Shown piece by piece: positions 1 through 9,817 of a stretch of DNA of 64,000 bases. The DNA comes from Pirellulaceae bacterium (GTDB lineage: Bacteria; Planctomycetota; Planctomycetia; Pirellulales; Pirellulaceae). Position 1 is the first letter of the stretch, and the number at the start of each line of letters is the position of its first letter. The notes beneath the pieces are model-generated. The model was not told the origin of the DNA and searched no databases. It saw only the letters and a list, made by a program, of their open reading frames with translations. The stretch covers positions 1 to 64,000 of the forward strand of contig JADYZV010000047.1 in NCBI GenBank assembly GCA_020852965.1, read 5' to 3'. The translations under genes were made by a program, and so were the position numbers.

Positions 1-2
1 GA

Positions 3-518
3 AAGTTAATCGCCAAATACGAAATCGACATCACCGAGCGTCAGCGGGCGCATCGCAAACAACGCGGCTTAGCCAACATGCAGTACATCCGCTTCGACCG
101 CTGGTTTTTATTGCTCATCACCGACGGTCATCATCCCTTCAAGCACCAAGAGAAAAGCCAAATCCGCGACTGTCGCCGCCACCCCATCAAGTTCGCCGGC
201 TACTCCATCAGCTACCGCCGCAGCGGCCTAACTCCAAAAGGTGGCTCTGCCCCCAAATGGCACTCCTGCGTCCGCATCGACAATCGAACCTACCGCGAGC
301 TGAAAGCCCATTTTCTCAACCAAGCCACTCACCGCTCAACCGACCATCTTGCTCAACAATTCGCCAGCCTCCCCTTCGCCCGCTTCGCCCCCATCCGCCG
401 ACAGCTCCTAACACTCCTCCGCGCCGTCAACAAAGCCCGCCAAAACGTCGGCTACGAAAAGGTTCCCACTTTCGCCCTTAAACTACGTCGCAGTATCATC
501 CGACCATTCGACGAATAG
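3..518 (+). CDS. Hypothetical protein, 5' end outside the window
   Basis: The reading frame is open from base 3 without a stop, so the gene starts left of the window; the first internal ATG at 78 is probably not the start. The visible 171 residues are rich in Arg, His and aromatic residues, with motifs such as HPIKFAGYSISYRR and KWHSCVRID, and a basic C-terminus. From memory this resembles a multi-copy family of unknown function in Rhodopirellula-type planctomycetes; that resemblance was not checked. No catalytic motif, signal peptide or membrane segment is visible. It converges on the restriction operon to its right, with about 130 bases between them. Confidence 0.6.
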   Translation, partial: KLIAKYEIDITERQRAHRKQRGLANMQYIRFDRWFLLLITDGHHPFKHQEKSQIRDCRRHPIKFAGYSISYRRSGLTPKGGSAPKWHSCVRIDNRTYRELKAHFLNQATHRSTDHLAQQFASLPFARFAPIRRQLLTLLRAVNKARQNVGYEKVPTFALKLRRSIIRPFDE

Positions 519-645
519 GCCACAGAAACCGCCAGTGAAGTTAAGCTGCAAGTGATTCCGCAATCCCAGAGGAACCGCTCCGGTCCCTGCTTTTCCGAGG
601 CTATTTCCAGAGTGTTCTACCGCGAGATGATCACGCATAGGAGTT

Positions 646-2058
646 CTAAATTTTGTCGCTCTTTGAAAGATTACATCTTCGGCAGAGAAGCTGGACGTTG
701 ATTTCTTCGTTGCTGCCGCCTTTGGCCACGGGAATGATGTGATCGAATTCAAGGTAATCCCGAGCTCCGCAGTCGGCGCATTGCCCGCTATAGGCGGTCC
801 AAACTCTTTGGCGAACGTCTCTCGATATGTGGCGTGTCGGTCCATCCGTGTTCTTTTTGGTCAACGTTTGGTTGTGGAGTCCAATAGCGGTCGCGACTAT
901 CGGAGCGGCAAGTTCGTATGAGTTGCGGTAGTAAAAGGTGACTTCGGGCCTTGCGTTGACGGAAAGGCGAACGGCATTCGTAAATGCAGAGAAGGCCACT
1001 AAGGATCGATAGCTAAAGGACGCGGCTTTTTCTGTTGAGTGAAACAGCAGCCGATTGTCGGTTACAAGCAATATGCCTGCGAATTGCTCCAGTCGATCAC
1101 CGCCCTTGAGTCGCTTTTGGTAACTCATCGTCGCCGCGATTGCCAAGTGGATGATCTCGCCAGGCTTCGTGACGACCTCGGGCGGAGCCGAGACACTGGG
1201 CAATTTGCCTGTTCGCACTTGTTCCACTTCGCGCAATACAGCGATCTCGCGAGCCACATATTGCCGCGTCTGCGGCGATAATTGGAATTCATCCAAAAGC
1301 CATTTAAGGTACGACTCTTCGTCCGGGTCGAGTCTTCCGTCAGATTTCGCATCTGCCAAGACATGCTCCGCAAAACTGGAGGCCAACGGCGCAATGGCAT
1401 CCCGTAGCCGTGCTCCAGATATTCCCAGTATTTTCGCTGATTCTTGCAGATGCTCCCACTTGGCCGAAACAATGTGTCCCGTTGCGATTTCGTCTTCGAA
1501 TGCGGCGCCGAGCAAAATGAGAGCTTCAGAGTCGAAGGCGGAGTTGACAAATTCGGCCAACGACTGGTCGCAGCTGCCTGCAATTTGATTAAGCGGCTCC
1601 AGCTCGTGCGCTTCGAGAATTCCGTCTTCAAGGCTTCGCTTGAGTATTGAGCCGAAAAGCTTGGAAGCGTAACCGTGGTGAAGCCGCGTAGCCTCAAGCA
1701 ATGGGATACCCAGTTTCTGACTGACCCACAAAATCAACTTCTTTTGTTCTGGAGTAGGTATGTCCTTCTTCCAGTAGTTTGACACGAACGTCTCGAGATA
1801 CTGGCGAGTCGCTACATCGACATCCTTCTTGACACAGTCGATCGGCTCGAGGACTGCAGCAAGATCAAAGTCTCGCTTCTTCGTCCGGAATGAATGTGCA
1901 ATGGCAGCAACGATTTGTTCAACGCGTTCTGCTTGGCCAGGATTCGTGACAGCGGTCCAGGCTTTGGTAACTAAGGATTTGAACATGGCTCTATACGGTT
2001 TATTTGGGCAACAGATTAAATGACCGCCGCTAATTTCAGTTGGATGGATTATGTCCAA
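646..2058 (-). CDS. TerB-like / PH-like / HNH endonuclease domain protein
   Basis: Predicted cytosolic protein of up to 470 residues and last gene of the restriction operon. The N-terminal two thirds are helical and acidic with two TerB-like segments (around GILEAHELEPL and SDGRLDPDEESY). A beta-rich stretch at about 305-395, including GILLVTDNRLLFHST, looks like a bacterial PH-like domain. The last 60 residues are an HNH nuclease: CADC, then LEFDHIIPVAKGG, then CRRCN. The HNH module probably cuts DNA, and TerB domains are known from phage-defence and stress loci, so a role in the restriction locus is inferred. The start is uncertain: ATG at 2058 overlaps the previous gene by 10 bases; ATG at 1986 would remove 24 residues. 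Neither has a strong ribosome binding site. Confidence 0.8.
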   Translation of the reverse strand: MDIIHPTEISGGHLICCPNKPYRAMFKSLVTKAWTAVTNPGQAERVEQIVAAIAHSFRTKKRDFDLAAVLEPIDCVKKDVDVATRQYLETFVSNYWKKDIPTPEQKKLILWVSQKLGIPLLEATRLHHGYASKLFGSILKRSLEDGILEAHELEPLNQIAGSCDQSLAEFVNSAFDSEALILLGAAFEDEIATGHIVSAKWEHLQESAKILGISGARLRDAIAPLASSFAEHVLADAKSDGRLDPDEESYLKWLLDEFQLSPQTRQYVAREIAVLREVEQVRTGKLPSVSAPPEVVTKPGEIIHLAIAATMSYQKRLKGGDRLEQFAGILLVTDNRLLFHSTEKAASFSYRSLVAFSAFTNAVRLSVNARPEVTFYYRNSYELAAPIVATAIGLHNQTLTKKNTDGPTRHISRDVRQRVWTAYSGQCADCGARDYLEFDHIIPVAKGGSNEEINVQLLCRRCNLSKSDKI

Positions 2059-2798
2059 TCCTGGGATTCCAAACGCTCTTTTCTAGCCTCCCAGTCGGGC
2101 AGGATACGAGCGAGGCTTCGGTAAAAATGCGGGCTATGGTCGAGGATTTTCAGGTGGCACAGTTCGTGAATAATGACATAGTCGATGCAGTGGATAGGTA
2201 CACGGACTAGATCAAGGTTGAGCGTGATATTGCCAGCCTTCGAGCAACTGCCCCATCGCCTTTTCATCAGACGAACTGTCAGTTTGGGTGTTGAGTCCAG
2301 TTTCAGTGATTTGCATTTTAGCAAGCACTCAGCCAAGCGTTTTGCAAACGTGGCTTCGGCATGCTGGCGGTACCAGGCCATGACGAGCTCTTGGGTCGCC
2401 TTATGGTCGGAGGTATCCGGTTGGCCGATATGCAAAAACTTGCCGGACAATTTCGCCGACTGCTGCTCGGACTTAAAGACCTTTAGTCGGTACTGACGGC
2501 CGAGGTAGCGGTGTGTTTCTCCACTGGCATATTCGCGGGCGGGTTGCGTCGGTTGGTAATGCTCAAAGTATCGCCACTGCTTGGCAATCCATGCTGACTT
2601 TGCCTCAATTCGCTTGAGAATTGCTTCCGGTGTCCGGTGCTGCGGAGCCAACACCTCTAACCGCATCTCAGGATGGACGTGAATCGTCAGCTGCGATCGC
2701 GGTTGAAAGTCAATTTTGAATGGGATGCTCAGCCGGCCATACTTCATCAAGTAGCCACCGCCGGGCTGCCCATTTTGGATTGCGACAATCGCCGACAT
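2049..2798 (-). CDS. YgjP-like metallopeptidase (DUF45/M48 group)
   Basis: Predicted zinc metallopeptidase of the YgjP/DUF45 family. The zinc site is visible near residue 204 as HELCH followed by the third ligand region LDHSPHFY. The upstream segment RLMKRRWGSCSKAGNITLNL is the conserved family block. A longer frame starts at 2831, but ATG at 2798 is preferred because it forms a TGATG overlap with the hsdR stop codon, as expected for translational coupling. YgjP-type peptidases are commonly found next to type I restriction genes; their substrate there is unknown to me. Identification is confident, function in the operon is inferred. Confidence 0.88.
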   Translation of the reverse strand: MSAIVAIQNGQPGGGYLMKYGRLSIPFKIDFQPRSQLTIHVHPEMRLEVLAPQHRTPEAILKRIEAKSAWIAKQWRYFEHYQPTQPAREYASGETHRYLGRQYRLKVFKSEQQSAKLSGKFLHIGQPDTSDHKATQELVMAWYRQHAEATFAKRLAECLLKCKSLKLDSTPKLTVRLMKRRWGSCSKAGNITLNLDLVRVPIHCIDYVIIHELCHLKILDHSPHFYRSLARILPDWEARKERLESQDWT

Positions 2799-5700
2799 CA
2801 CGCGTACCTCCGGCGAGCAATGTCCAAGCATTTCTCCAAGATCATGTCGATCTGGTCAAACGACAGATCCAGCCCTGTGCCTTCAAGTTCGTGAAGGTAA
2901 TCTTCAATCGCTGTCTGCATCTGATTTTGCACATCGGAATTATTGGTCCAGTTCACGATGCGATGCGTCTTGATGATATCGTCGATACGTAATGCAGCAG
3001 CCGCGCCAATAGCCGGCAGGTCAAGATCGCTTCCCGAGTGAGACTCAAACACTTCCTTCACCACGCCATACAACGCACCAGCAACCTCGTGACCTCGCAG
3101 TTCGCTTGGTAAGTTATCACCGCTACGGGTGCGGATCTTATCCGCGATGTCTTGGACTTGGTTCAAGTACTCAATGTCAGCCAGCCGCTTTTGTTGGAAT
3201 GCGGCGATCGCATCTTCGAGCATCTTTGAAAATTTTGCGTAGAACGCCGGGTCATCATCCATCCGCTCATTGATGGTGCGTTTCGTTCGGTGCGCGATCG
3301 TGTCCGCTTTTGAGCCGGCACTCTTTCCGGCTAATTGATCCAGCTCCTTTTCAAACGCTTCGCGATCGAAGATATTGACCAACGATGTCATCTTCTTCAC
3401 CTCGCCGGTTGCCACATGCGTGTCGAGCAGCTTTTGGATCTTTTCTTCGTACTCCTTGAAGTCAACCACTTCGGCGTAGCGATGCCTAACGGATGAGCGA
3501 AGATTCATGAAGAATTTTAGGTCATTCCGATATCGCTCTACTTTGGCGTCGGGTGTTTGCTCCATGAACGCGAGTGAGCCAAGCGCCATCGACAATGAGC
3601 GGGCAAAATCACGCAAAGCATCATAGAATTGATCTCGCAGTTCCTGGTCTGCCAGTTTCCGCTCGTAGAGCTCCTCGTCTTGTCTGTTCTTGATGTCTTG
3701 GAACAGATTAAGTAGCTCGCTGTGACGCCGTGGTAGCTTCTCGATCTCGACCGCAACGCTTGTCATCGCGGCTTCAAGTTCTTTCTGATCGGCTTCCTCC
3801 AGCTCTTGATAGAACTCGAAGGCCTTCTGTAAGTTTGATAGGATACCGCGGTAGTCGATGATGTAGCCGAAATCCTTACCTTCGCACAAACGATTCACAC
3901 GAGCGATCGCTTGTAACAACGTGTGATCCTTCAGCGATCGTGTTAAGTAGAGCACCGTGTTCCGCGGTGCGTCGAACCCGGTCAGTAGCTTATCGACGAC
4001 GATGATGATCTCTGGTTCGTCGCCCGCTTTGAATCCATTGATGATGTTCTTGTTGTACTGGTCCTCGCTGCCGTACTTGTTCATCATCTTCCGCCAGAAC
4101 TTTTGGATTTCTGGTAAGTCTTCCTCTTCGATTTCAACCTCTTCATTGCCTTCCCGGTCATCTGGTCCCGAAATCAATACCTCAGATGACACCATTCCGA
4201 ACTCTTCAAGAAACCGCTGATACATCAATGCGGTTTTTTTATCCTGAGTGACCAGCTGAGCCTTGTATTTGGTACCCTGCCAATTGTTGCGGTAGTGCAA
4301 ACTGATATCGAGAGCGATTTCCCGAACCTTCTGCTCCGCCTTGTTCAGTTGGTCCGTCGTGGAGAACTTCTTCTTCAAGTCCGCCTTTTGTTCTTTCGTC
4401 AAATTCGCCGTGATGATCTCGAACCAGCGATCGATTGTTTCGCGGTCGACACGCTGCTCTACATCGCGTGCCTCGTACAAAAGCGGCACAACGGCCTTGT
4501 CGTCGACCGCGTCGCGAATGGAGTAAGTCGGTTGAATCAATCCACCGAACTTGTTGATCGTGTCCTTTTCCTTCTTGCGAACGGGCGTGCCCGTAAAGCC
4601 AATGAAGCAGCCCCTCGGCATCGCCTTGCGCATTTTGGCGTGCATCGTTTTGTATTGGCCGCGGTGACTTTCATCGACCAGCACGAAAATGTTGTCGCTT
4701 TCATTTCGAAGCTTACCCCTGGTAACCGCATTATCGAACTTGTCGATCACTGTCGTGATAATACGACCGACAGAACCCTGCATCAGCAATGCTAGGTCCT
4801 TGCCGCTGGCTGCCTGTTGTGGTTGCATATCGCAGTGGGTAAACGTCCTGTAGATTTGGTCGTCTAGATCGACACGGTCGGTCACCAGTACGATTTTGTA
4901 TTGCGGCAACCGCAGCCGAGCAATCTCTTTCGCCAGCATCACCATCGTCAACGACTTGCCTGACCCCTGGGTATGCCAAACCACGCCACCTTTCCGGGCT
5001 CCGTTGTCATCCCGCTGTTCGATTCGACTCAACGTATTCTTAACAGTGAAATACTGCTGATACCGGGCGACCTTCTTTTCTCCGGCATCGAAGACGGTAA
5101 ATGAATACGCTAGGTCCAACAGTCGCTCTGGGCGGCAAAGACAATACAAAGCGCGGTCCTGATCCGTGATCGCCCGCGGGCCGGTGAAGTAGGCCGCCTG
5201 GTCTTCGCTGACACAGGTAAAGCGATCCATCAGCCAACGCGTATCCGCCATTTTTTTGGGCGGCTTGGACATGATTTTTGTCAGTGGCTTGTCGACGTTT
5301 TCTTTCCACACCGACCAAAATTTTGCTGGCGTTCCCGTCGTCCCATAACTCGCATGGTTCTTCGAGGCACCGATCAATAGCTGCGTAAACAAAAACAAAT
5401 GCGGAATTTCATCATCGCGCTGGTTGCGAAGATGTTGCGAGACTGCCTCGCGGAGCGAATCGTCCTTATCAGGCCGTTTGCATTCAATCACACAAAGCGG
5501 AATGCCATTGACGAACAGCACGATATCGGGGCGACGCGTTTCGTGGCTGGCCGTCCGCTCAACCATGAATTCCTCGGTCACATGAAAGACGTTGTTGTTC
5601 AGCCAAGTCTCTGGATTCCAATCGATGTACTGCAGCGGAAAGCTTTTCGTGTCTCCCGCGATCGTCTGAGGCAGACTCTTGCCCAACACCAGCAAATCAT

Positions 5701-5995
5701 AAATCTTCTCGTTCGTTCGCACTAAGCCGTCATAGACAACATCTTTCAATGCTAAGATCGCCGAGTGGATGTTCGCCTCGCTGAACGGGTGCGTTTCGCC
5801 CTTGAATTCAATCTGGTTCAGCTTTTTCAGTTGGCTGACCAACACGGTTTCCAGCAAGACACTCGACAGCTTGCCGCCGCGAGCCGCCACCGCTTCGTCG
5901 GGTGATATGTATTTCCAGCCGAGCTGTTGCAACAGCTGCAACGCCGGAATCTGTGAGATGTGATCTTCCTTGAACGAAGGCATTTCATCGCTCAT
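2798..5995 (-). CDS. hsdR: Type I restriction enzyme, R subunit (HsdR)
   Basis: Motor and nuclease subunit of a type I restriction-modification complex: it translocates DNA using ATP and cuts unmethylated DNA away from the recognition site. At 1065 residues it has full family length. The N-terminal PD-(D/E)xK nuclease is seen as RRPDIVLF (D157) and CVIECKRPD (E171, K173). The helicase core has a Walker A TQGSGKS near residue 345, a DESH box near 441, FIGFTGTP, and motif VI IARVNR. The C-terminal region is helical, as expected for binding HsdM/HsdS. ATG at 5995 overlaps the upstream nuclease gene as ATGA. No frameshift or missing motif was seen, so it should be functional. Confidence 0.97.
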   Translation of the reverse strand: MSDEMPSFKEDHISQIPALQLLQQLGWKYISPDEAVAARGGKLSSVLLETVLVSQLKKLNQIEFKGETHPFSEANIHSAILALKDVVYDGLVRTNEKIYDLLVLGKSLPQTIAGDTKSFPLQYIDWNPETWLNNNVFHVTEEFMVERTASHETRRPDIVLFVNGIPLCVIECKRPDKDDSLREAVSQHLRNQRDDEIPHLFLFTQLLIGASKNHASYGTTGTPAKFWSVWKENVDKPLTKIMSKPPKKMADTRWLMDRFTCVSEDQAAYFTGPRAITDQDRALYCLCRPERLLDLAYSFTVFDAGEKKVARYQQYFTVKNTLSRIEQRDDNGARKGGVVWHTQGSGKSLTMVMLAKEIARLRLPQYKIVLVTDRVDLDDQIYRTFTHCDMQPQQAASGKDLALLMQGSVGRIITTVIDKFDNAVTRGKLRNESDNIFVLVDESHRGQYKTMHAKMRKAMPRGCFIGFTGTPVRKKEKDTINKFGGLIQPTYSIRDAVDDKAVVPLLYEARDVEQRVDRETIDRWFEIITANLTKEQKADLKKKFSTTDQLNKAEQKVREIALDISLHYRNNWQGTKYKAQLVTQDKKTALMYQRFLEEFGMVSSEVLISGPDDREGNEEVEIEEEDLPEIQKFWRKMMNKYGSEDQYNKNIINGFKAGDEPEIIIVVDKLLTGFDAPRNTVLYLTRSLKDHTLLQAIARVNRLCEGKDFGYIIDYRGILSNLQKAFEFYQELEEADQKELEAAMTSVAVEIEKLPRRHSELLNLFQDIKNRQDEELYERKLADQELRDQFYDALRDFARSLSMALGSLAFMEQTPDAKVERYRNDLKFFMNLRSSVRHRYAEVVDFKEYEEKIQKLLDTHVATGEVKKMTSLVNIFDREAFEKELDQLAGKSAGSKADTIAHRTKRTINERMDDDPAFYAKFSKMLEDAIAAFQQKRLADIEYLNQVQDIADKIRTRSGDNLPSELRGHEVAGALYGVVKEVFESHSGSDLDLPAIGAAAALRIDDIIKTHRIVNWTNNSDVQNQMQTAIEDYLHELEGTGLDLSFDQIDMILEKCLDIARRRYA

Positions 5996-7026
5996 GGCGA
6001 ATCCTCCGATTCAAATTCTGCTTCGATCTCCGCGATACTAGGAAGCGTACCCTTCAACGAAGGCGGCAGCGAATTCACAATTTTCGTTTGCCATTCCGCT
6101 ACACCAATGGGTTTGGCAACATCGCGCAACGCATACTCGGCGACCACTCGGTTTTGCGTTTTACACAGTATCAACCCGATTGACGGTGCGTCGTCTGCAT
6201 GTCGCATTTGGGCATCAACCGTCGACAAATAGAAGTTCATTTTGCCAGCGTCTTCGGGTGTGAACGCTCGCATTTTCAGATCGATCACAAAGAAGCAACG
6301 CAGCTTGAGATGGTAGAACAGCAAGTCCAGGAAGAAGTCGTCGTCACCAACTACCACATGCACTTGGCGTCCAACGAAGGCAAATCCCGCCCCCAGCTCC
6401 AGTAGAAACTTCTGAATGTGGTCCACCAATCCGTTTTCGAGATCTCGCTCGACCGCGTCCTGATGGAGCGTCAAGAAATCAAAAAGGTAGGGATCCTTCA
6501 ACGATTGCTGTGCAAGATCAGACTGCGGGTTTGGTAGCGAGGTAGCAAAGTTGCTCACCGCCCCGCCCTCACGCTGGTACAGCCTGCGTTCGATCTGGAC
6601 GGTCAGAACGGCTCGACTCCAACCATGTTCGAGCGTTTTCGCAGCGTACCAGAACCGCTCTAACGGATTTTTAACCTTCTCGACGATTACCACGTTGTGA
6701 AACCATGGAATCAGCGCCATTGGCTGGTCGGTTTGATAGGCCAAGTAAAATGCCCGCATTCGCCACACATTCCCTGGCGAAAAACCTTTCACCAAAGGAA
6801 ATGCGGCACGCAGGTCATGAGCAAGGCGATCGACGATGCTCTTTCCCCAGCCGTCTCGATCCTGCCGCTGAGCGATCTGCCGACCGATCTCCCAGTAAAG
6901 CGAAATCAGTTCACGGTTGACCGACAGCATCGCCTTGGTTTGTGACTGTCGCACCCGCTGCTTGAGCGACTCGAAGACTTCCGCGTAGTCATCTGGAATG
7001 GCCATGCCACTTTTTCTGTTGGCCAT
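5992..7026 (-). CDS. YhcG/DUF1016 family PD-(D/E)xK nuclease
   Basis: 344-residue protein of the YhcG (DUF1016) family, related to Holliday-junction-resolvase-like nucleases. The N-terminal half carries the family block LYWEIGRQIAQRQ and GFSPGNVWRMRAFY; the C-terminal half (about 170-330) contains the nuclease core DFFLDLLFYH and FFVIDLK. The gene sits between hsdS and hsdR, starts with a TAATG overlap with hsdS and ends with ATGA into hsdR, so it is probably co-translated with the restriction complex. YhcG proteins are often embedded in type I loci; whether they process cleaved DNA or act separately is not established from the sequence. Confidence 0.9.
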   Translation of the reverse strand: MANRKSGMAIPDDYAEVFESLKQRVRQSQTKAMLSVNRELISLYWEIGRQIAQRQDRDGWGKSIVDRLAHDLRAAFPLVKGFSPGNVWRMRAFYLAYQTDQPMALIPWFHNVVIVEKVKNPLERFWYAAKTLEHGWSRAVLTVQIERRLYQREGGAVSNFATSLPNPQSDLAQQSLKDPYLFDFLTLHQDAVERDLENGLVDHIQKFLLELGAGFAFVGRQVHVVVGDDDFFLDLLFYHLKLRCFFVIDLKMRAFTPEDAGKMNFYLSTVDAQMRHADDAPSIGLILCKTQNRVVAEYALRDVAKPIGVAEWQTKIVNSLPPSLKGTLPSIAEIEAEFESEDSP

Positions 7027-8234
7027 TACGCAATTCCCTTGGGTAGCTTGACGCGCGTCTTGCCGGTCAGCAGTTGCTGCATCAGGCCCTTCTTTTGCTG
7101 AGCGTACGATTCTCGAAGCTGTTTCAATACTTCAATCTCTCGATCAGCGGTGCCAAGCAAATTTGCTACACGCCGCTGCTCTTCAATCTTAGGTAGCGGA
7201 ATCTTCAGCTTCATGAAGGCATCTTGGCTTAACGTTCGGTTGCGACCTGCCCCGCCTGGTGACGCAAGTCCAAGCAGATGTTTGCCTCGTTCTGTCTTAA
7301 AAAAATACAGCAAGTAATCAATGTCAACACGATTGTCGATCGGTTCGTACATTGGGAAACGATGTGAAGCAATCATTCCGGATTCATTAGAAGTCGTTCT
7401 TGCAACGGCTTGCTCCCAAGCAAACACCACGTTAAACGTGAAGCAGCCTGGTTTGACCCAATACACACGTTTGCTACCTAGCGATTTACCGGTTACCTGC
7501 TCTTTATGAAATATCCCCTTACCATGAGAGCGAATCCCAATCTGCATGTAAGACGTCGCCAATTCGACATCGACCGGATCGCGGAAGCCGCATAGAACAG
7601 AATTCAAGATCGTCGGCCGTGCTGTCGAGCCAGCTAAAATCCGCAGCATGACGGCCTGCTTTAGCTTCTGCTTGGCCGCAATCAACTTTTCAATCAATTC
7701 AATCGCTCGGTCCCATATTGCAATTCTCTCAACGATCGCACGCTGCTCCGAAACTGACGGTAGCGGCAGCGGCATGTTTTTCAACTGCTTCGTATTGATG
7801 CTGGCGAGATTTGTCGATTGTTTTGAACAAGACAGGAAGTAGCTCTTACCGTAGTAGCTCGATGCATAGACAGCAAGAAATTTTGGAATTAGCTGAGTTT
7901 CATCAACACGAACTGCAAACACGTGGTTCTGATGCAGACAAACATCAACTTCGTTAGCCCAGACTGTGCCTCGGCCAAGTTTGTCTGCGTCACCTCCCTC
8001 TGTAAACAATACGTCCCCGCTTTTTAGTCGAAATCTCTCGACGTCTCTGGCGGCAACTGTGATTGTCTTAATCTCCGTCAAGTCGAGATAGCCATCTTGA
8101 ACATTCGCAACACGCAGGTATGGGAGATCAACTGGATGTTCAATGTCTTTCTTGCCCTTTGCAATACCTGTCTGGACTTCGGCGACGCAACTAAGCTTCT
8201 CTAGACGCCAATCGTTAGGTATGGTGAAACGCAT
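7026..8234 (-). CDS. hsdS: Type I restriction enzyme, specificity subunit (HsdS)
   Basis: DNA-recognition subunit of the type I complex, 402 residues, full length with two target recognition domains. The first (about 1-170) starts NDWRLEKLSCVAEVQTG and ends in the conserved helix SEQRAIVERIAIWDRAIELI. The second (about 205-355) ends in EEQRRVANLLGTADREIEVL and the typical tail KGLMQQLLTGKTRVKLP. It pairs with HsdM to set the methylated and restricted sequence. ATG at 8234 follows the hsdM stop directly. The recognition sequence cannot be read from the protein alone. This is the second specificity gene of the operon; a half-size one lies upstream of hsdM. Confidence 0.95.
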   Translation of the reverse strand: MRFTIPNDWRLEKLSCVAEVQTGIAKGKKDIEHPVDLPYLRVANVQDGYLDLTEIKTITVAARDVERFRLKSGDVLFTEGGDADKLGRGTVWANEVDVCLHQNHVFAVRVDETQLIPKFLAVYASSYYGKSYFLSCSKQSTNLASINTKQLKNMPLPLPSVSEQRAIVERIAIWDRAIELIEKLIAAKQKLKQAVMLRILAGSTARPTILNSVLCGFRDPVDVELATSYMQIGIRSHGKGIFHKEQVTGKSLGSKRVYWVKPGCFTFNVVFAWEQAVARTTSNESGMIASHRFPMYEPIDNRVDIDYLLYFFKTERGKHLLGLASPGGAGRNRTLSQDAFMKLKIPLPKIEEQRRVANLLGTADREIEVLKQLRESYAQQKKGLMQQLLTGKTRVKLPKGIA

Positions 8235-9755
8235 CTATATCTTTAACTCCTTCAAATACCCCGCCATCTCCTTCTGCACCGCCGCCAACTTCTTCTTCAA
8301 CTCATCAATCTCTTTCTGCACAGCTCGCACGTCGATCTCTTCTTCTTCCTCGAATGTGTCGACGTAGCGTGGGATGTTCAGGTTGAAATCGTTTTCCTCG
8401 ATCTCGGCAAAGTCGGCGACGTAGGCATATTTGTCGACGCTCTTTCGCTTCTTATAAGTCTTCACGATCTTGGCAATGTGATTCTCGCCCAAGTACGAAC
8501 GGTTTTTTGTATCAACGAATTCGCGACTGGCGTCGATGAACATCACGTTGCGTTTCTTCTTGTCTTTGCGGAACACGAGAATCGCTGCGGGGATGCCGGT
8601 GCCGAAGAACAAACCGGCAGGCAAACCGACGACAAGATCAAGCAGGTTTTCGTCGACCAACTTCTGCCTAATCAATCCTTCGCTGCCGCCACGAAACAAC
8701 ACTCCGTGCGGCACAATCACGCCGACTCGGCCTTCACCAGCCAACGCCGTTTCGATCATGTGCGTGATGAAGGCAAAATCGCCTTTGCTCTTAGGCGGTA
8801 TTCCACGCCAAAACCGTTTGTACTGGTCGGTGTCCGCCGTTTCGGCTCCCCATTTGTCCAGCGAGAATGGCGGATTGGCGACGACAACATTGAACTTCAT
8901 CAACTGGTCTTCTTCTACCAAGCGCGGGTTGGTGATCGTGTCGCACCATTCGATACGAGCGCTGTCCATTTCGTGCAGGAACATGTTCATCCGCGACAGC
9001 GCCCATGTGCTGCCGTTGGATTCCTGCCCAAACAAAGAAAAGTTACGGCTGGGCGAGCCATCCCCTTCATGAACCTCTTTCGCCGTCCGGATCAATAGCG
9101 AACCGCTACCGCAAGCCGGATCGCAAATAGTATCGCCAGGCTGTGGATCGACCAACTTGGCCAACAAGATGGATACTTCTTTGGGCGTGTAAAACTCGCC
9201 GGCCTTCTTCCCCGCACCGGCCGCAAATTTTTCGATCAGATACTCGTAGCAATCGCCGATCACGTCACGGTTGCTCAAATGAGACGGCCGCAAGTCCAAT
9301 GGCCGCGCGTCGCTGCCATAGAAATCCTCGAGCAGATTCTTCAACCGTCGATTGCGATCCTTCGTCTGTCCCAATGCCGCTTCAGAATTGAAGTCGATAT
9401 TCCGAAAAACATTTTCGAGCTTGGCCTTGTTGGCATCTTCGATTTTCTGTAACGCCTTGTTGATCCGGTCGCCGATGTCGGCTGCTTCGCGATTTTCGTA
9501 CAACGTGTCAAAGTCACACTTGGGCGGCAACGCGAACCGCTCGCGAGCTAGCGCCCGTTCGATCCGGATTTTATCGCCCTTGTACCGCTTGGTGTACTCG
9601 TCCCGTTTGTCCTTCCACAGGTCAGTCAGATATTTCAAGAACAACATCGTCAAGATGTAGTTCTTGTACTCCGACGGATCGACCGCCCCGCGAAACGAGT
9701 CGCAGGCTTTCCAAACGATCGAGTTAATTTCGTCTTGGGTAAACTCTTTATTCAT
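8235..9755 (-). CDS. hsdM: Type I restriction enzyme, N6-adenine methyltransferase subunit (HsdM)
   Basis: Methylates adenine in the recognition sequence using S-adenosylmethionine and forms the core of the type I complex. The 506 residues show an N-terminal helical HsdM domain (DEINSIVWKACDSFRG), SAM motif I DPACGSGSLLIRTA near 213, and catalytic motif IV NPPF near 290. The C-terminus is a charged coiled coil (EEEEEIDVRAVQKEIDELKK) that should dock on HsdS. It is separated from the upstream half-size HsdS gene by 62 bases, the longest gap in the operon, which contain hairpin repeats. All catalytic residues are present. Confidence 0.97.
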   Translation of the reverse strand: MNKEFTQDEINSIVWKACDSFRGAVDPSEYKNYILTMLFLKYLTDLWKDKRDEYTKRYKGDKIRIERALARERFALPPKCDFDTLYENREAADIGDRINKALQKIEDANKAKLENVFRNIDFNSEAALGQTKDRNRRLKNLLEDFYGSDARPLDLRPSHLSNRDVIGDCYEYLIEKFAAGAGKKAGEFYTPKEVSILLAKLVDPQPGDTICDPACGSGSLLIRTAKEVHEGDGSPSRNFSLFGQESNGSTWALSRMNMFLHEMDSARIEWCDTITNPRLVEEDQLMKFNVVVANPPFSLDKWGAETADTDQYKRFWRGIPPKSKGDFAFITHMIETALAGEGRVGVIVPHGVLFRGGSEGLIRQKLVDENLLDLVVGLPAGLFFGTGIPAAILVFRKDKKKRNVMFIDASREFVDTKNRSYLGENHIAKIVKTYKKRKSVDKYAYVADFAEIEENDFNLNIPRYVDTFEEEEEIDVRAVQKEIDELKKKLAAVQKEMAGYLKELKI

Positions 9756-9765
9756 TTCTTAGGAT

Positions 9766-9778
9766 AGGCTTTCAGCCT
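9766..9778. repeat. Short REP-like palindrome between half-HsdS and hsdM
   Basis: AGGCT-TTC-AGCCT, a 5-bp perfect stem with a 3-base loop just upstream of hsdM. The octamer AGGATAGG occurs next to it (9761) and again at 9807, beside an imperfect inverted repeat in the hsdM leader. It looks like a small dispersed hairpin repeat; its genome copy number is unknown from this window. Confidence 0.4.
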
Positions 9779-9817
9779 GTGAAAATTGAAAGGCTTGAGG
9801 AGTGGCAGGATAGGGGC

